A stretch of DNA of 13,915 bases from Deltaproteobacteria bacterium (GCA_011051925.1 DRKE01000099.1:1-13915); one strand, 5' to 3'. Shown: positions 1-7,833, counted from the stretch's first letter. Made by a program: numbers and translations. Notes: generated from the letters alone by a model not told the origin.

Positions 1-476
1 CCTTTTCGCAGACCGTCGCCAGGGCCCGGGATTCCGGGACACTCGACATCACGATTCCGGAGGCGTTTCGCGGGGATGTCGTCGGGTTCCTGGCCAGGGT
101 CGAAATGCTCGACATCGCTCCGGACCGGAAGGCCCGGATCATCCTGAACGAGCGGACCGGGACGGTCGTGATGGGGGATGCGGTCCGGATCGGCACGGTC
201 GCCGTTTCCCACGGCAACCTGACCGTCGTCGTGAATCGGACGAATCAGGTGTCGCAGCCGGCTCCCTTCTCGCAGGGGGAGACCGCGCGGCTGCAGAACA
301 CGGAGATCGAGACTTTCGAGGAGAAGAGCCATCTGAGCGTGATCGAACAGAACGTCACGATCGGGGAGCTGGTGCGTGCCCTGAACGCCATGGGGACGAC
401 GCCGACGGACCTGATCTCGATCATCCTGGCCATCAAGGCCTCGGGCGCGCTCTCCGCGGACGTGGAGATGATGTAA
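1..476 (+). CDS. flgI: Flagellar P-ring protein FlgI, C-terminal part (5' end outside window)
   Basis: FlgI forms the periplasmic P ring around the flagellar rod in the peptidoglycan layer. Only the last 157 residues are present; the reading frame is open from base 3 with no stop, so the gene begins upstream. Visible family hallmarks are the stretch RARIILNERTGTVVMG-like segment near base 127-175 (here with KARIILNERTGTVVMG), the following VAVSHGNLTV segment, and the C-terminal NVTIGELVRALNAMG / DLISIILAIKASGAL segment that ends nearly all FlgI proteins. The TAA stop shares its last A with the ATG of the next gene, so the two are translationally coupled. FlgI presence implies an outer membrane. 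Identification is near certain; the internal ATG at 105 is a methionine inside the domain and not the start. Confidence 0.96.
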   Translation, partial: FSQTVARARDSGTLDITIPEAFRGDVVGFLARVEMLDIAPDRKARIILNERTGTVVMGDAVRIGTVAVSHGNLTVVVNRTNQVSQPAPFSQGETARLQNTEIETFEEKSHLSVIEQNVTIGELVRALNAMGTTPTDLISIILAIKASGALSADVEMM

Positions 477-814
477 TGGATCCGATCGGAAAAGCCGTGA
501 TTCCCACGGTGCAGAGCCTCGGGCACGACGTCGGCCGGAACGTCGATGAGAAGACGGCTCTCCGTGCCTTCGATGCCTATTTCCTGGGCGAGATGTTGCG
601 CCGGAGCGCGCCGAAGGAAACCGGAAGCGGTTTCGATGGTGGTCAGGCGGGTCGGATGTACCGGGATCATCTCTATCAGGAACTCGCGCGGTTGATCGCG
701 GAGAATGGGGATTTCGGGCTCGCGGCGTCGCTCGAAGGAAAGCTGGCCGACGAGAAGTCGGATGGGGCAGGGGGCGCGGCCGACCCGGCGGAAGGGGACG
801 GGAAGGAAGAATGA
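476..814 (+). CDS. flgJ: FlgJ-type rod-binding protein without muramidase domain
   Basis: This 112-residue protein matches the N-terminal rod-binding domain of FlgJ, which caps and assists assembly of the flagellar rod in the periplasm. The diagnostic stretch runs from about residue 28 to 84: AFDAYFLGEMLRRSAPK, then FDGGQAGRMYRDHLYQELARLIA, then the FGLA motif. The C-terminal peptidoglycan-hydrolase domain of enterobacterial FlgJ is absent; the tail is a short acidic, glycine-rich stretch. Stand-alone rod-binding proteins like this are usual outside gamma- and betaproteobacteria, and another enzyme is expected to open the peptidoglycan. The ATG overlaps the flgI stop by one base, with GGAG about 8 bases upstream. 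The gene end overlaps the next start by four bases (ATGA). Confidence 0.9.
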   Translation: MDPIGKAVIPTVQSLGHDVGRNVDEKTALRAFDAYFLGEMLRRSAPKETGSGFDGGQAGRMYRDHLYQELARLIAENGDFGLAASLEGKLADEKSDGAGGAADPAEGDGKEE

Positions 815-1317
815 CATCGATCCAAGCGTGCGTCGGAAGATTGCAGACCGTTCTCCAGGCGGAAGAAGATCTCTATCTCAGGATGGCGAGCCTTCTGCGT
901 CGTGAAGAAAGCGAGTTGATCGAACTGGACCCGTGCGCGCTCGAGCAGACCCTGGAAGAGAAGCGCGCGTTCGCGGAGGAGGCGCGGTTGCTGGAGGAGT
1001 CCCGCATTCTCGTGACGGCCGAACTCGGTTCGGAACTCGGGTTGGGGGAAGGTCCTTTCAAGCTTTCGGAACTGATCCGACAGCTGGGCGAGGAGGCCGG
1101 CGACCTGCCATCGCTTCATGGGCGCTTGACCGGATTGATCGGTTCGACCCAGGCCCTGCTCCAGTCGAACGAGAGCTTCGCCAACCGGTCCCTGACGCGC
1201 GTGCGGGATACGCTTCGGCTGCTGGGTCAGGCGGTTCCTGAAGATGTGGGCTACGGGCCGATCAAGGCCCGATCTCGTGGAGCGGGGCGTGGTCGCCTCG
1301 TCCGCCAGGCAATCTGA
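811..1317 (+). CDS. flgN: FlgN-like export chaperone for FlgK/FlgL
   Basis: The 168-residue product is probably the cytoplasmic chaperone that keeps the hook-filament junction proteins FlgK and FlgL export-ready. Sequence conservation in FlgN is low, so the call rests on several weaker signs together. They are an almost entirely helical, Leu/Glu-rich sequence with coiled-coil character, the N-terminal pattern L..VLQAEEDLYLRMASLLRREE (residues 10-31) typical of FlgN, and a C-terminal segment with NRSLTRVRDTLRLLG followed by a YGP.. turn and a basic tail. Its location directly before flgK is also typical. The ATG lies in an ATGA overlap with flgJ and has a strong purine-rich ribosome site (GGAAGGAAGA). 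It could in principle be another coiled-coil flagellar chaperone, but position favours FlgN. Confidence 0.8.
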   Translation: MTSIQACVGRLQTVLQAEEDLYLRMASLLRREESELIELDPCALEQTLEEKRAFAEEARLLEESRILVTAELGSELGLGEGPFKLSELIRQLGEEAGDLPSLHGRLTGLIGSTQALLQSNESFANRSLTRVRDTLRLLGQAVPEDVGYGPIKARSRGAGRGRLVRQAI

Positions 1318-1326
1318 GGACTCGGG

Positions 1327-2826
1327 ATGGCGGGACTCTTCGATGCCCTGGGAACGGCGACGCGCGGATTGCAGGTCGTCCAGCGCGGTCTGGCCACGGC
1401 CGGGCACAATATCGCGAACGCGGAGACCCCGGGCTACTCCCGCCAACGCGCCGTTCTGCAATCCGCCCCGGCGCAGCCGGATGCCACGGGCCTGATCGGA
1501 TCAGGTGTCGAACAGGTCTCGATCGAGCGGATCATCGATCGCTTCGTCGGACTCCGCCTCATCAATGAGACATCGAGGCGCGCTTCCCTCGAAACCGAGA
1601 GCTCGATCTATCGGGAAGTCGAAAGCGTCGTGAACGACCAGCTCGCGAACGGGCTGACGAGCAAGCTCACCGGGTTCTTCGACGCGCTCGACGATCTCGC
1701 CAACGCGGCCGAGCCGGGGCAGGGCGTGGCCCGGGGCCAGGTTCTCGCCGCGGCGGAAACGCTCGTCGACACGGTCCAGCGCGTCGACTCACAGCTTCGG
1801 GGCCTTCAGCGGGACGCGGATCGCGGCATCACGGCGATGCTCCCGGAAATCAACTCGATCACCTCGGAGATCGCGCGGTTGAACGGCGAGATCGCCGAGG
1901 CCGAGGCGATCGCTCCTGCGAACGATCTTCGTGACCAGCGTGACCGCCTGGTCCTCGATCTCGCGGAGAAGTTCGAGATCGTGTCCAGCGAAGACGAAGA
2001 TGGCATGGTCGCGATCCGTCTCGCCGGAGGCGTTCCCCTGGTCAGCAAGCGGATTGCCAGCGAACTGGTCGCCGTCGTCGACCCGGCCGATCTCAACGCC
2101 TTCGATCCGACCTTCTCCCAGGTCCATTTCCGCGGATCGGGAAGCTCTTTCGATGCGACATCGCTGCTGAAGGGCGGGGAACTCGGCGGGTTGATCGAGG
2201 CCCGGGACGGCATCATCGCCGGCGTGATCCGGGATCTCGATGCCGTCGTCTTCACGCTGTCGGAATCCTTCAACAGCGTCCATCGCGGTGGACTCGGGCT
2301 CGATGACGGCGCGGCCCATGACTTCTTCACGGACCTTTCGGGCCAGACGACGGTCGATGACTCGGCTCGCAATTTCGGAATCGCGGCCGACATCGATCCC
2401 GACCAGGGCGGATCGCTGGGCAACATCGCAGCCGGGGCGGTCCCCAATCCCGTGACGGGCGGCCCCGAGGCCGCGCCAGGGGACACGGCGTGGGTCGAGG
2501 AGCTGAAGAACCTGCGTACGTTGAAGGTCACGAACTACCTCGCCGGTGACACGACCGGCAGCCCGACCGGCAGTTCGATCTCGGTCATGGGCCGCCTGGT
2601 GAACGTGGTCGGCGATATCGGTCAGAACGCGAGGTCGACGAGCCGCGCACTCGAGCAGCAGGAGGCCGTCCTGTCTTCGCTGCAAGACCGCCGGGATTCG
2701 ATCTCCGGGGTCTCGATCGATGAGGAGGTGGCCAATCTCGTCCAGCTGCAGGCGAATTTCCAGGCCAATGCGAGGGTCGTGACGACCGTCAATTTCCTGA
2801 TGCAAGCGCTTCTGGACGCGCTCTAG
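1327..2826 (+). CDS. flgK: Hook-filament junction protein 1 FlgK (HAP1)
   Basis: FlgK is exported through the flagellar type III system and forms the first junction zone between hook and filament. The 499-residue product begins with the classical axial-protein D0 region (LFDALGTATRGLQVVQRGLATAGHN, then IANAETPGYSRQR at residues 30-42). It ends with VSIDEEVANLVQLQANFQANARVVTTVN, the family C-terminal D0 helix. The middle section, around residues 130-440, holds the variable outer domains and includes the helical EINSITSEIARLNGEIAEAE segment. Length is within the usual range. The start lies 9 bases after flgN, with GAGG just upstream. Together with flgN before it and flgL after it, this is a standard junction-protein cassette. 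Confidence 0.97.
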   Translation: MAGLFDALGTATRGLQVVQRGLATAGHNIANAETPGYSRQRAVLQSAPAQPDATGLIGSGVEQVSIERIIDRFVGLRLINETSRRASLETESSIYREVESVVNDQLANGLTSKLTGFFDALDDLANAAEPGQGVARGQVLAAAETLVDTVQRVDSQLRGLQRDADRGITAMLPEINSITSEIARLNGEIAEAEAIAPANDLRDQRDRLVLDLAEKFEIVSSEDEDGMVAIRLAGGVPLVSKRIASELVAVVDPADLNAFDPTFSQVHFRGSGSSFDATSLLKGGELGGLIEARDGIIAGVIRDLDAVVFTLSESFNSVHRGGLGLDDGAAHDFFTDLSGQTTVDDSARNFGIAADIDPDQGGSLGNIAAGAVPNPVTGGPEAAPGDTAWVEELKNLRTLKVTNYLAGDTTGSPTGSSISVMGRLVNVVGDIGQNARSTSRALEQQEAVLSSLQDRRDSISGVSIDEEVANLVQLQANFQANARVVTTVNFLMQALLDAL

Positions 2827-2838
2827 GATGATCCTGTC

Positions 2839-3750
2839 ATGCGGATAACACAATCGATGATCGCGCGGATGGGCCTCGATCAGCTTTCGATGCAGCGGAA
2901 CCGACTTGCACGGACCCAGGAGCAGGCGGCCACCGGTCTGCGCATCAATCGTCCCTCGGACGATCCCGTGGACTACCGGACGACCCTCCACCTGAAGGAT
3001 TCGCTCAGCCAGACCGGCCGTTTCCTCAGGAGCATCGATCTCGCCCGAACGCGATTCCGAACGACGGAAGAGGCGATCTCCGATTCGATCCAGGTCGTTT
3101 CGAACGCCAAGGTCACGGCGATCGCTGCGGGAAACACCTCGAATTCCGGGAGTTCATCCAGGGCGGCGCTCAAGACCCAGGTCGAGCAGCTCTTCGACCG
3201 GCTGCTGAGCCTCTCGAACTCGAAGGCGCCCGGCGGCGGGTACGTCTTCTCGGGACGGGTTTCGGATACCGCTCCCTTCGTGCAGGCGGGCAGTTTCGTT
3301 TCCGGTTCGCCGCCTCCGACGGTCACCTTCGCGGGAGACGCGAGCGTGATCCAGGTGGAAATCGACGAGGGCGTGTACGTGGACGTCACGCGCGACGGAT
3401 CCCAGGTCTATCAGGGGACGGTCGACGTGTTTTCCACCTTGGGTGATCTCTGGACGGGAATCGACCAGGACGATCCGCTCGCGATCCAGACGGCCATCGG
3501 GGAACTCGACCAGGCCCTGGATCAGATGCTCGTCGAGCAATCCCAGATCGGCGGATCGGAAGCGAAGGCGGATGCTTTCGAGGAACGCCTTCGACTCCAG
3601 GAACAGGAGTTCGCATCGCAGATTTCATTCCTCGAGGACGCAGACGCGTTCGAGGTGTATTCCGATCTAGCAGCCCAGGAAACGGCGCTCCAGGCTTCAT
3701 TGCAGGTGACCTCCCGATTGCTCACTCCGACGCTGCTGGATTTCATATGA
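2839..3750 (+). CDS. flgL: Hook-filament junction protein 3 FlgL (HAP3)
   Basis: FlgL makes the second junction zone, on which flagellin polymerises. The 303-residue protein has the flagellin-like N terminus (MRITQSMIARMGLDQLSMQR, followed by EQAATGLRINRPSDDPVDYR at residues 29-48) and a matching C-terminal helix (DLAAQETALQASLQVTSRL, followed by TPTLLDFI). The central part contains the NSKAPGGGYVFSGRVSDTAPF segment characteristic of FlgL. The ATG follows flgK by 12 bases with AGGA upstream. The stop is 12 bases before csrA, so csrA and fliW are probably read on the same transcript as the junction proteins. Confidence 0.96.
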   Translation: MRITQSMIARMGLDQLSMQRNRLARTQEQAATGLRINRPSDDPVDYRTTLHLKDSLSQTGRFLRSIDLARTRFRTTEEAISDSIQVVSNAKVTAIAAGNTSNSGSSSRAALKTQVEQLFDRLLSLSNSKAPGGGYVFSGRVSDTAPFVQAGSFVSGSPPPTVTFAGDASVIQVEIDEGVYVDVTRDGSQVYQGTVDVFSTLGDLWTGIDQDDPLAIQTAIGELDQALDQMLVEQSQIGGSEAKADAFEERLRLQEQEFASQISFLEDADAFEVYSDLAAQETALQASLQVTSRLLTPTLLDFI

Positions 3751-3762
3751 GAGGGGGGCGTC

Positions 3763-4023
3763 ATGTTGGTATTGACACGACGGCAGGGTGAGAGCGTACG
3801 AATCGGACCAGACGTGAGGGTGACGGTCGTGGCGTCGACCGGGGGGCAGGTTCGCATCGCGATCGATGCTCCGGAAGAGGTGGCCATTTTTCGGGAAGAG
3901 ATCTTCGAACGGGTCGCTTCGGCGAATGTCGAGGCGGCATCGAATGTCAGCACGAATCTATCGGGCCTCGGATCCAAGAGGGGATTCCGGGCAATGAAAT
4001 CGGGAGGGATGGGTAATGGGTGA
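3763..4023 (+). CDS. csrA: Carbon storage regulator CsrA with C-terminal extension
   Basis: CsrA is a small dimeric RNA-binding protein that binds GGA motifs in hairpin loops and often blocks ribosome binding. The N-terminal 50 residues match the family: MLVLTRRQGESVRIG, GGQVRIAIDAPEEV and REEIFERV. Leu4 and Arg44, the two main RNA-contact positions, are retained; the residue before Arg44 is Phe instead of the common His. At 86 residues it is longer than the 61-residue Escherichia coli protein, with about 35 extra residues rich in Ser, Asn and Gly. In FliW-containing bacteria an extended CsrA C terminus is part of the FliW contact. The ribosome site is very strong (GAGGGGGG). The last 8 bases overlap fliW. 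The likely target here is the flagellin leader at 8057-8091. Confidence 0.95.
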   Translation: MLVLTRRQGESVRIGPDVRVTVVASTGGQVRIAIDAPEEVAIFREEIFERVASANVEAASNVSTNLSGLGSKRGFRAMKSGGMGNG

Positions 4024-4501
4024 ACGAATTCGCTTCGAGAGTCGACGCGTGGGGCCGATCGAGGTGGAGGCATCGGATGTCCTGACATTCGAGCCTCTGC
4101 CTGGATTCCCGGACAGGACGAAGTTCGTCGTGGTGGAACATGCGGAAGGTTCGGAAATGGCCTGGCTCGTCAGCCTGGATGACCCGGATCTGGCCTTCGT
4201 GGTCACGACGCCGTGGACCTTCTTCCCGAACTACGATCCTCCGATCGAACGCGAACACCTCGCTTCGCTGGGAATCGAGAAGAAGAACGAAGTCGAGATC
4301 CTGACGATCGTGACCCTCTCGGGCAAGTCGATCTTCCTGAACCTCGCGGCACCGCTCCTGATCAACGCGACGACCCGCCATGGGGTCCAGGTGATCAGCG
4401 ATGACCCCCGGTTCACGACTCGTGCCGCGATTCCGGAACTCCGGTCCACGTCCCAGAAGACGGAGACGAGTGAAGAAAGGCCCGTGCCACCGGCGCCCTG
4501 A
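4016..4501 (+). CDS. fliW: Flagellar assembly factor FliW (CsrA antagonist)
   Basis: FliW binds either cytoplasmic flagellin or CsrA. When flagellin is exported, freed FliW removes CsrA from the flagellin message. The 161-residue protein shows the FliW core: FEPLPGFPDRTKFVVVEH (residues 25-42), MAWLVSLDDPDLAFVVTTPWTF, the PNYDPPI turn, and VEILTIVTL followed by NLAAPLLINATTRHGVQVI. About 25 residues after the core form a hydrophilic Thr/Glu/Pro tail not needed by most homologues. The ATG at 4016 lies inside the 3' end of csrA (8-base overlap) with GGGAGG about 8 bases before it, so synthesis of the antagonist is coupled to that of CsrA. It is the last gene of the + strand operon and faces motB. 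Confidence 0.95.
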   Translation: MGERIRFESRRVGPIEVEASDVLTFEPLPGFPDRTKFVVVEHAEGSEMAWLVSLDDPDLAFVVTTPWTFFPNYDPPIEREHLASLGIEKKNEVEILTIVTLSGKSIFLNLAAPLLINATTRHGVQVISDDPRFTTRAAIPELRSTSQKTETSEERPVPPAP

Positions 4502-4559
4502 GCCGCCCACTCGAACCGGAAGACCGGTCGTGCGTGTGACCGGCTCGTCGGCATCCGGG
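4502..4559. terminator. Possible hairpin between convergent fliW and motB
   Basis: The 58 bases between the two convergent genes contain a GC-rich inverted repeat, CCGGTC (4524-4529) and GACCGG (4538-4543), with an 8-base loop. It competes with a smaller hairpin, ACCGG (4515-4519)/CCGGT (4524-4528). There is no T-run on either strand, so a canonical intrinsic terminator is not supported. It may assist factor-dependent termination of both converging operons, or be chance. Confidence 0.25.
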
Positions 4560-5447
4560 TCAGGGGGGAGGAATGTCCAGGGGCGCGGGGCCGGGCGCGG
4601 GCGGGCGCAGACTCGGGTCGACCTCATCGTCCAGGGGAGGCAGCCCTTCGAGCAGACGGTCCAGCTCGGCGTCCGAATCGTCGTGCCCATCGTCGAGGGG
4701 AACGAGTTGCGCGTCGCGGAGGAGGACGATCTCGACCCGACGGTTGAGGGAACGATTGGCCGAACCGTCGTTGCGTACGAAGGGGCGGAATTCGGCATAG
4801 CCGACGGTGGCGACGCGGCGGGGATCGATTCCGTGCTCTTCGATGAAGAAACGGGCGACGGACGCTGCGCGGGCCGATGACAATTCCCAGTTCGAGGGAT
4901 ACCGATCGCTTTCGATCGGCTGATCATCCGTGTGTCCCTCGAAGCTCAAGGGCATCGAACCGGCCGCGAGGAGGGGCGCCAGCGCGGCGAGGATCGCCTT
5001 GCGCTCGGGAGGGATCTCGACTCCGCCTGCCGGGAAGAACTCCGCGGAAGCGAGCGAGACCACGATCCCCCTCTCGGTCTCATACAGGCTCATTCCGGGA
5101 TCCCTGCCCAACCTCTGCTTCTGGACCTCGAGTTCGTGGGCAAGGTCCTCTTTCAGCTGGTTCTGGGGCGTGATCGGGCCGGGAATGATCTCGGGTACGG
5201 GTTGGATATCCGATGCATGGCCATCGACCGGAACCAATGTAGGCGTGCTCTCGTCGAAGAAGAAGGCGGATTGCAGACCCTGGATCAGGTTTCGGTTCCT
5301 TTCGGAATCGAGCTGGGCGCTCGCATAGAGAACGATGAAGAGGGCGAGCATCAGCGTGAGGAAATCGGCGAAGGAAAGCAGCCAGCGGTCACGACCCGGG
5401 GGCGTAGCCCGCCCGTCGGTTTCGGTCCGTGGGACGCGTCGCCTCAC
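4560..5447 (-). CDS. motB: Flagellar stator protein MotB
   Basis: MotB pairs with MotA to form the ion channel of the stator and anchors it to peptidoglycan. The 295-residue protein has one N-terminal membrane helix (residues 22-44, RWLLSFADFLTLMLALFIVLYASA-type) with the conserved ion-binding Asp28. A linker follows, then an OmpA-type peptidoglycan-binding domain (about 125-245) with FEGHTDDQPI, NWELSSARA, VATVGYAEFRP and NRSLNRRVEI. Beyond the OmpA domain is a 45-residue tail rich in Asp, Leu and Pro (251-295), which is longer than usual. The start overlaps the end of motA by four bases. Ion specificity, proton or sodium, cannot be told safely from the sequence. It is the last gene of the - strand acetyltransferase-flbD-motA-motB group. 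Confidence 0.95.
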   Translation of the reverse strand: MRRRVPRTETDGRATPPGRDRWLLSFADFLTLMLALFIVLYASAQLDSERNRNLIQGLQSAFFFDESTPTLVPVDGHASDIQPVPEIIPGPITPQNQLKEDLAHELEVQKQRLGRDPGMSLYETERGIVVSLASAEFFPAGGVEIPPERKAILAALAPLLAAGSMPLSFEGHTDDQPIESDRYPSNWELSSARAASVARFFIEEHGIDPRRVATVGYAEFRPFVRNDGSANRSLNRRVEIVLLRDAQLVPLDDGHDDSDAELDRLLEGLPPLDDEVDPSLRPPAPGPAPLDIPPP

Positions 5448-6199
5448 GAACCCGACTCGCGAGTGACATGAGCGAGAAGCAGGCGCTCGAGGGAACGGGG
5501 CGAGATCCCGGATTGGAGCCCCAGGGCTCCCTCGGCGACGATGGTGTCCTCCTCTTCCCGAAGCCGCGCGCGATCACGGATCTTCGAGGCGATCGGCAGC
5601 AGCACGAGGTTCGCAAGACCCACCCCGTAGATCGTCGCGACGAAGGCGACGGCGATTCCCGCTCCCAGGGCGTCGGGCTCCGTCAGGGATTCCATCGCAC
5701 GAATCAATCCGAGAACGGCTCCGAGGATGCCCATCGTCGGGGCGTAGCCGCCCGCGATCTCGAACGCTTCGGCAGCGGAGAGGGAGAGCTTCATCCGTGA
5801 CCGGATATCGGCGTCGAGGATGTCCTCCAGCTGCTTCTCCTCGCAGCCGTCGATGACGTATCGAAGTGCACGCCGCATGAAGAGGCTCGGGAGGGAGGGG
5901 CCCATCCTGTCGAGCGCCACCAGCCCGTCCTTGCGAGCGATGAAGGCGAGGTCCCGGAAGAGCTCCGCGATCCGACGTTTGCGGTCGACGATGGGGCCGA
6001 AAACGGCCCTGCTTTCATGAAGGGCGGCCGCGAGCTGTCGTGACGAGCAGGAAAGCAGCGTGGCGCCGAGCGTGCCGACGAAGACGATGAGCGCGGCCGG
6101 CGCCTGGACCAGGGTCATCGGATGACCGCCCTCGATGAACTGTGTGGCGACGAGGGCGCCGATTCCCAGAACGAGGCCGATGAGGCTGACGGGATCCAT
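5444..6199 (-). CDS. motA: Flagellar stator protein MotA
   Basis: MotA is the inner-membrane stator subunit that converts ion flow into torque on FliG. The 251-residue product has the expected four hydrophobic segments: about 4-22, 31-50, and a pair within about 145-205. Key features are FIEGGHP near residue 21, the cytoplasmic loop with basic Arg89 in AFIARKDG, the conserved Pro154 in GGYAPTMGILGAVLGLI, and Pro202 in LLPIASKI, equivalent to the two functional prolines of the family. The ATG is 8 bases after flbD, and the end overlaps motB by four bases, which couples synthesis of the two partners. Confidence 0.95.
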   Translation of the reverse strand: MDPVSLIGLVLGIGALVATQFIEGGHPMTLVQAPAALIVFVGTLGATLLSCSSRQLAAALHESRAVFGPIVDRKRRIAELFRDLAFIARKDGLVALDRMGPSLPSLFMRRALRYVIDGCEEKQLEDILDADIRSRMKLSLSAAEAFEIAGGYAPTMGILGAVLGLIRAMESLTEPDALGAGIAVAFVATIYGVGLANLVLLPIASKIRDRARLREEEDTIVAEGALGLQSGISPRSLERLLLAHVTRESGS

Positions 6200-6207
6200 G
6201 AGTCCGA

Positions 6208-6432
6208 CTACGCCTCGCCTGCTTCGGGTTCGAGTTCATGAAGGAGCGAGAGGCCCAGGATCCTTCGACGCCAATGGGCGATCCGATCCACGAGTTCTTC
6301 GGGCGATTCGAGCACGCGGAGACGTTCGCCCGTAGCGAGCACGAGAAGCGTGTCGTGGGTCTCCTCGATGTAGAGAACCTGGTCGTCGTTCAAGAGCAGA
6401 CGTTCACCGTCGAATCGCGTGATCCAGATCAT
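6208..6432 (-). CDS. flbD: FlbD-family flagellar protein
   Basis: FlbD (PF06289 type) is a small protein of uncertain molecular role that is commonly encoded just before motA in spirochaetes, Firmicutes and other groups. It is unrelated to the Caulobacter sigma-54 activator also called FlbD. The 74-residue product shows the short beta-rich pattern of the family: MIWITRFDGERLLLNDDQVLYIEETHDTLLVL with an I-E-E-T-x-D-T core at about residues 22-28, GERLRVLESPEELVDRI, then a basic WRRRI helix. It begins 4 bases after the stop of the acetyltransferase gene and ends 8 bases before motA. The ribosome site is weak, so translational coupling to the gene upstream is likely. Confidence 0.88.
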   Translation of the reverse strand: MIWITRFDGERLLLNDDQVLYIEETHDTLLVLATGERLRVLESPEELVDRIAHWRRRILGLSLLHELEPEAGEA

Positions 6433-6436
6433 GATG

Positions 6437-7582
6437 TCAGATCGATTCCAGGCCCCAGATGAAGAAGGGAAGGGGGAGTGGCTCGAGCGCCGAAGGCGCG
6501 AGGGCGGGGGCCAGGAGGGAACGGAGTTCCGAGGCGTTCATGCCGTCGGTGGGCTCGTCCGACCCGAGCAGGAGATGGAGCAGCGTCCTGGAGGACACGC
6601 GCGCCGTACCCCGATCCGAGGTCACGCGGATCTCGCCGGCCGGCGATGGATCCATCCGAAAGAGGCGGATCCCGGCACTTCCGGGAAGAAAAGCGGCGAG
6701 ATCTTCTGAAAGCGCCTCGAGGGATGCGAGCCGGGCCCATCCGAGGGGCTTCCGGATCAAGCGTGCGCCATTTCTTCGCAGCGCCCAGGGCACTGCCGAT
6801 CGGCCGGGCGGACCGAGCAGCAGGATCTCCCGTTCGGGTCCGAGGGCTTCCGCGAGCGATCGACAGCATTCGAGGGTGGCCGCTGGACTTCCGCCCCATT
6901 CATGGATGACCTCCCGGAAATCATCCCCGCGCCCGCGAATCGCGAAGCCCCGGACCCCGGTCGCGTCCCGGGCGACGCGGACATGCATGTCGGGAATCGA
7001 ACGCAGGGATCGGAACTCGTCGGGGTTCATCTCGATCTGGCATTCCCGCTGGCTTCGGATCCGCTCGATGGCGCTCCAGTCGGGGTCCTCGAGAGAGCCG
7101 ATGGTGAACGTCGCTGCCGGAGAATCGAGCCCGACCTCACGAATGGCCGAATCGATCGAATCGATGTCGAGCACCAGCAGGTCCTCCCGCCCGGCCCGCA
7201 CGAAACCGAGCGGCGAGTAGAAGGACTCGAGTTCGCTCCAGAGCACGACGAGTCCGAGCTGCAGGCCCTCGGCCTGCGCCATCGCGGCCTCGACCACCCG
7301 GCGTCCATATCCTCGTCCACGTAAGGCGGGGTCCGTATAGACGAGCGAGACCAGGCCGACGCGGAGTCGGTGTACGCCGACCCGGACGTGGACGGCCCAG
7401 AGCATCGCAAAGGCCGCTGGCTCGGCACCGTCGAAGAGCGTGATCGGGAAGACCGAGGGATTCCGACGAAAGAGGATCGGGTATTCGCGGGCGAGGCGTC
7501 CTGCTCGACCCGGTCGAAGGCCATGCTCGAGCCATTCGAGGATGTCTCGACGTTCCGCCGGAGACCCGAATCCGACCCGCAT
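6437..7582 (-). CDS. GNAT-family N-acetyltransferase, multi-domain (Eis-like layout)
   Basis: With the ATG at 7582 the product is 381 residues. The N-terminal part (about 1-140) is a GNAT fold: VSLVYTDPALRGRGYGRRVVEAAM (78-101) contains the acetyl-CoA pyrophosphate loop R88-G-R-G91-Y-G93, followed by VVLWSELESFYSPLGF typical of the last GNAT strands. A second region (about 160-290, with MHVRVARDATGVRGFAIRGRG) looks like a degenerate second GNAT domain. The C-terminal part (about 305-381) ends PLPFFIWGLESI and resembles the SCP2-like tail of Eis-type proteins; that part is inference. The substrate is unknown: a nucleotide sugar, a flagellin lysine or a small molecule are all possible. It ends 4 bases before flbD and so heads the motor operon. 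An alternative ATG at 7690 adds 36 low-complexity residues; neither start has a strong ribosome site. An even longer frame to 8095 would cross the flagellin promoter. Confidence 0.75.
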   Translation of the reverse strand: MRVGFGSPAERRDILEWLEHGLRPGRAGRLAREYPILFRRNPSVFPITLFDGAEPAAFAMLWAVHVRVGVHRLRVGLVSLVYTDPALRGRGYGRRVVEAAMAQAEGLQLGLVVLWSELESFYSPLGFVRAGREDLLVLDIDSIDSAIREVGLDSPAATFTIGSLEDPDWSAIERIRSQRECQIEMNPDEFRSLRSIPDMHVRVARDATGVRGFAIRGRGDDFREVIHEWGGSPAATLECCRSLAEALGPEREILLLGPPGRSAVPWALRRNGARLIRKPLGWARLASLEALSEDLAAFLPGSAGIRLFRMDPSPAGEIRVTSDRGTARVSSRTLLHLLLGSDEPTDGMNASELRSLLAPALAPSALEPLPLPFFIWGLESI

Positions 7583-7741
7583 CCGGCCTGCGTCCGACCG
7601 TGCGGACGTCCGTGGGGTCGAGGCCCCCTTCCGGGGTTCGGAGGTCGGGAGCGGCGTCACTCGTGTTGCAGGATGGATCATGGGAACCATGCGTCTCGTT
7701 GAAGAAGGAAGCCGGGCGTTCGCCCCGGCCGTGGACTTCAA

Positions 7742-7757
7742 AGCAAGTTCGGTACCG
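7742..7757 (-). promoter_or_regulatory. Weak candidate sigma-54 promoter for the acetyltransferase-flbD-motAB operon
   Basis: Read on the - strand the site is CGGTAC, five bases, TTGCT. The invariant GG at -24 and GC at -12 are present with the correct spacing, and TTGCT is perfect, but TGGCAC is represented by CGGTAC. The expected transcript start near 7732 lies 42 bases before the alternative ATG at 7690 and 150 bases before the preferred ATG at 7582. It is the only element I see that could drive the - strand operon. Confidence 0.4.
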
Positions 7758-7833
7758 GCGCCGTCGCCGAAGGCCCGCATCCTGTCTCGAAGAGAGCGCG
7801 CCCGATCGCTCAATCTGAAAGACCCGGCTTCGG

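Noticed and set aside
2045..2059. Antisense TGGCAA-N5-TTGC, a sigma-54-like element on the - strand inside flgK.
   Set aside because: Spacing is correct, but it lies deep inside a well-supported gene with no - strand gene to serve; one such match in a window of this size can arise by chance.
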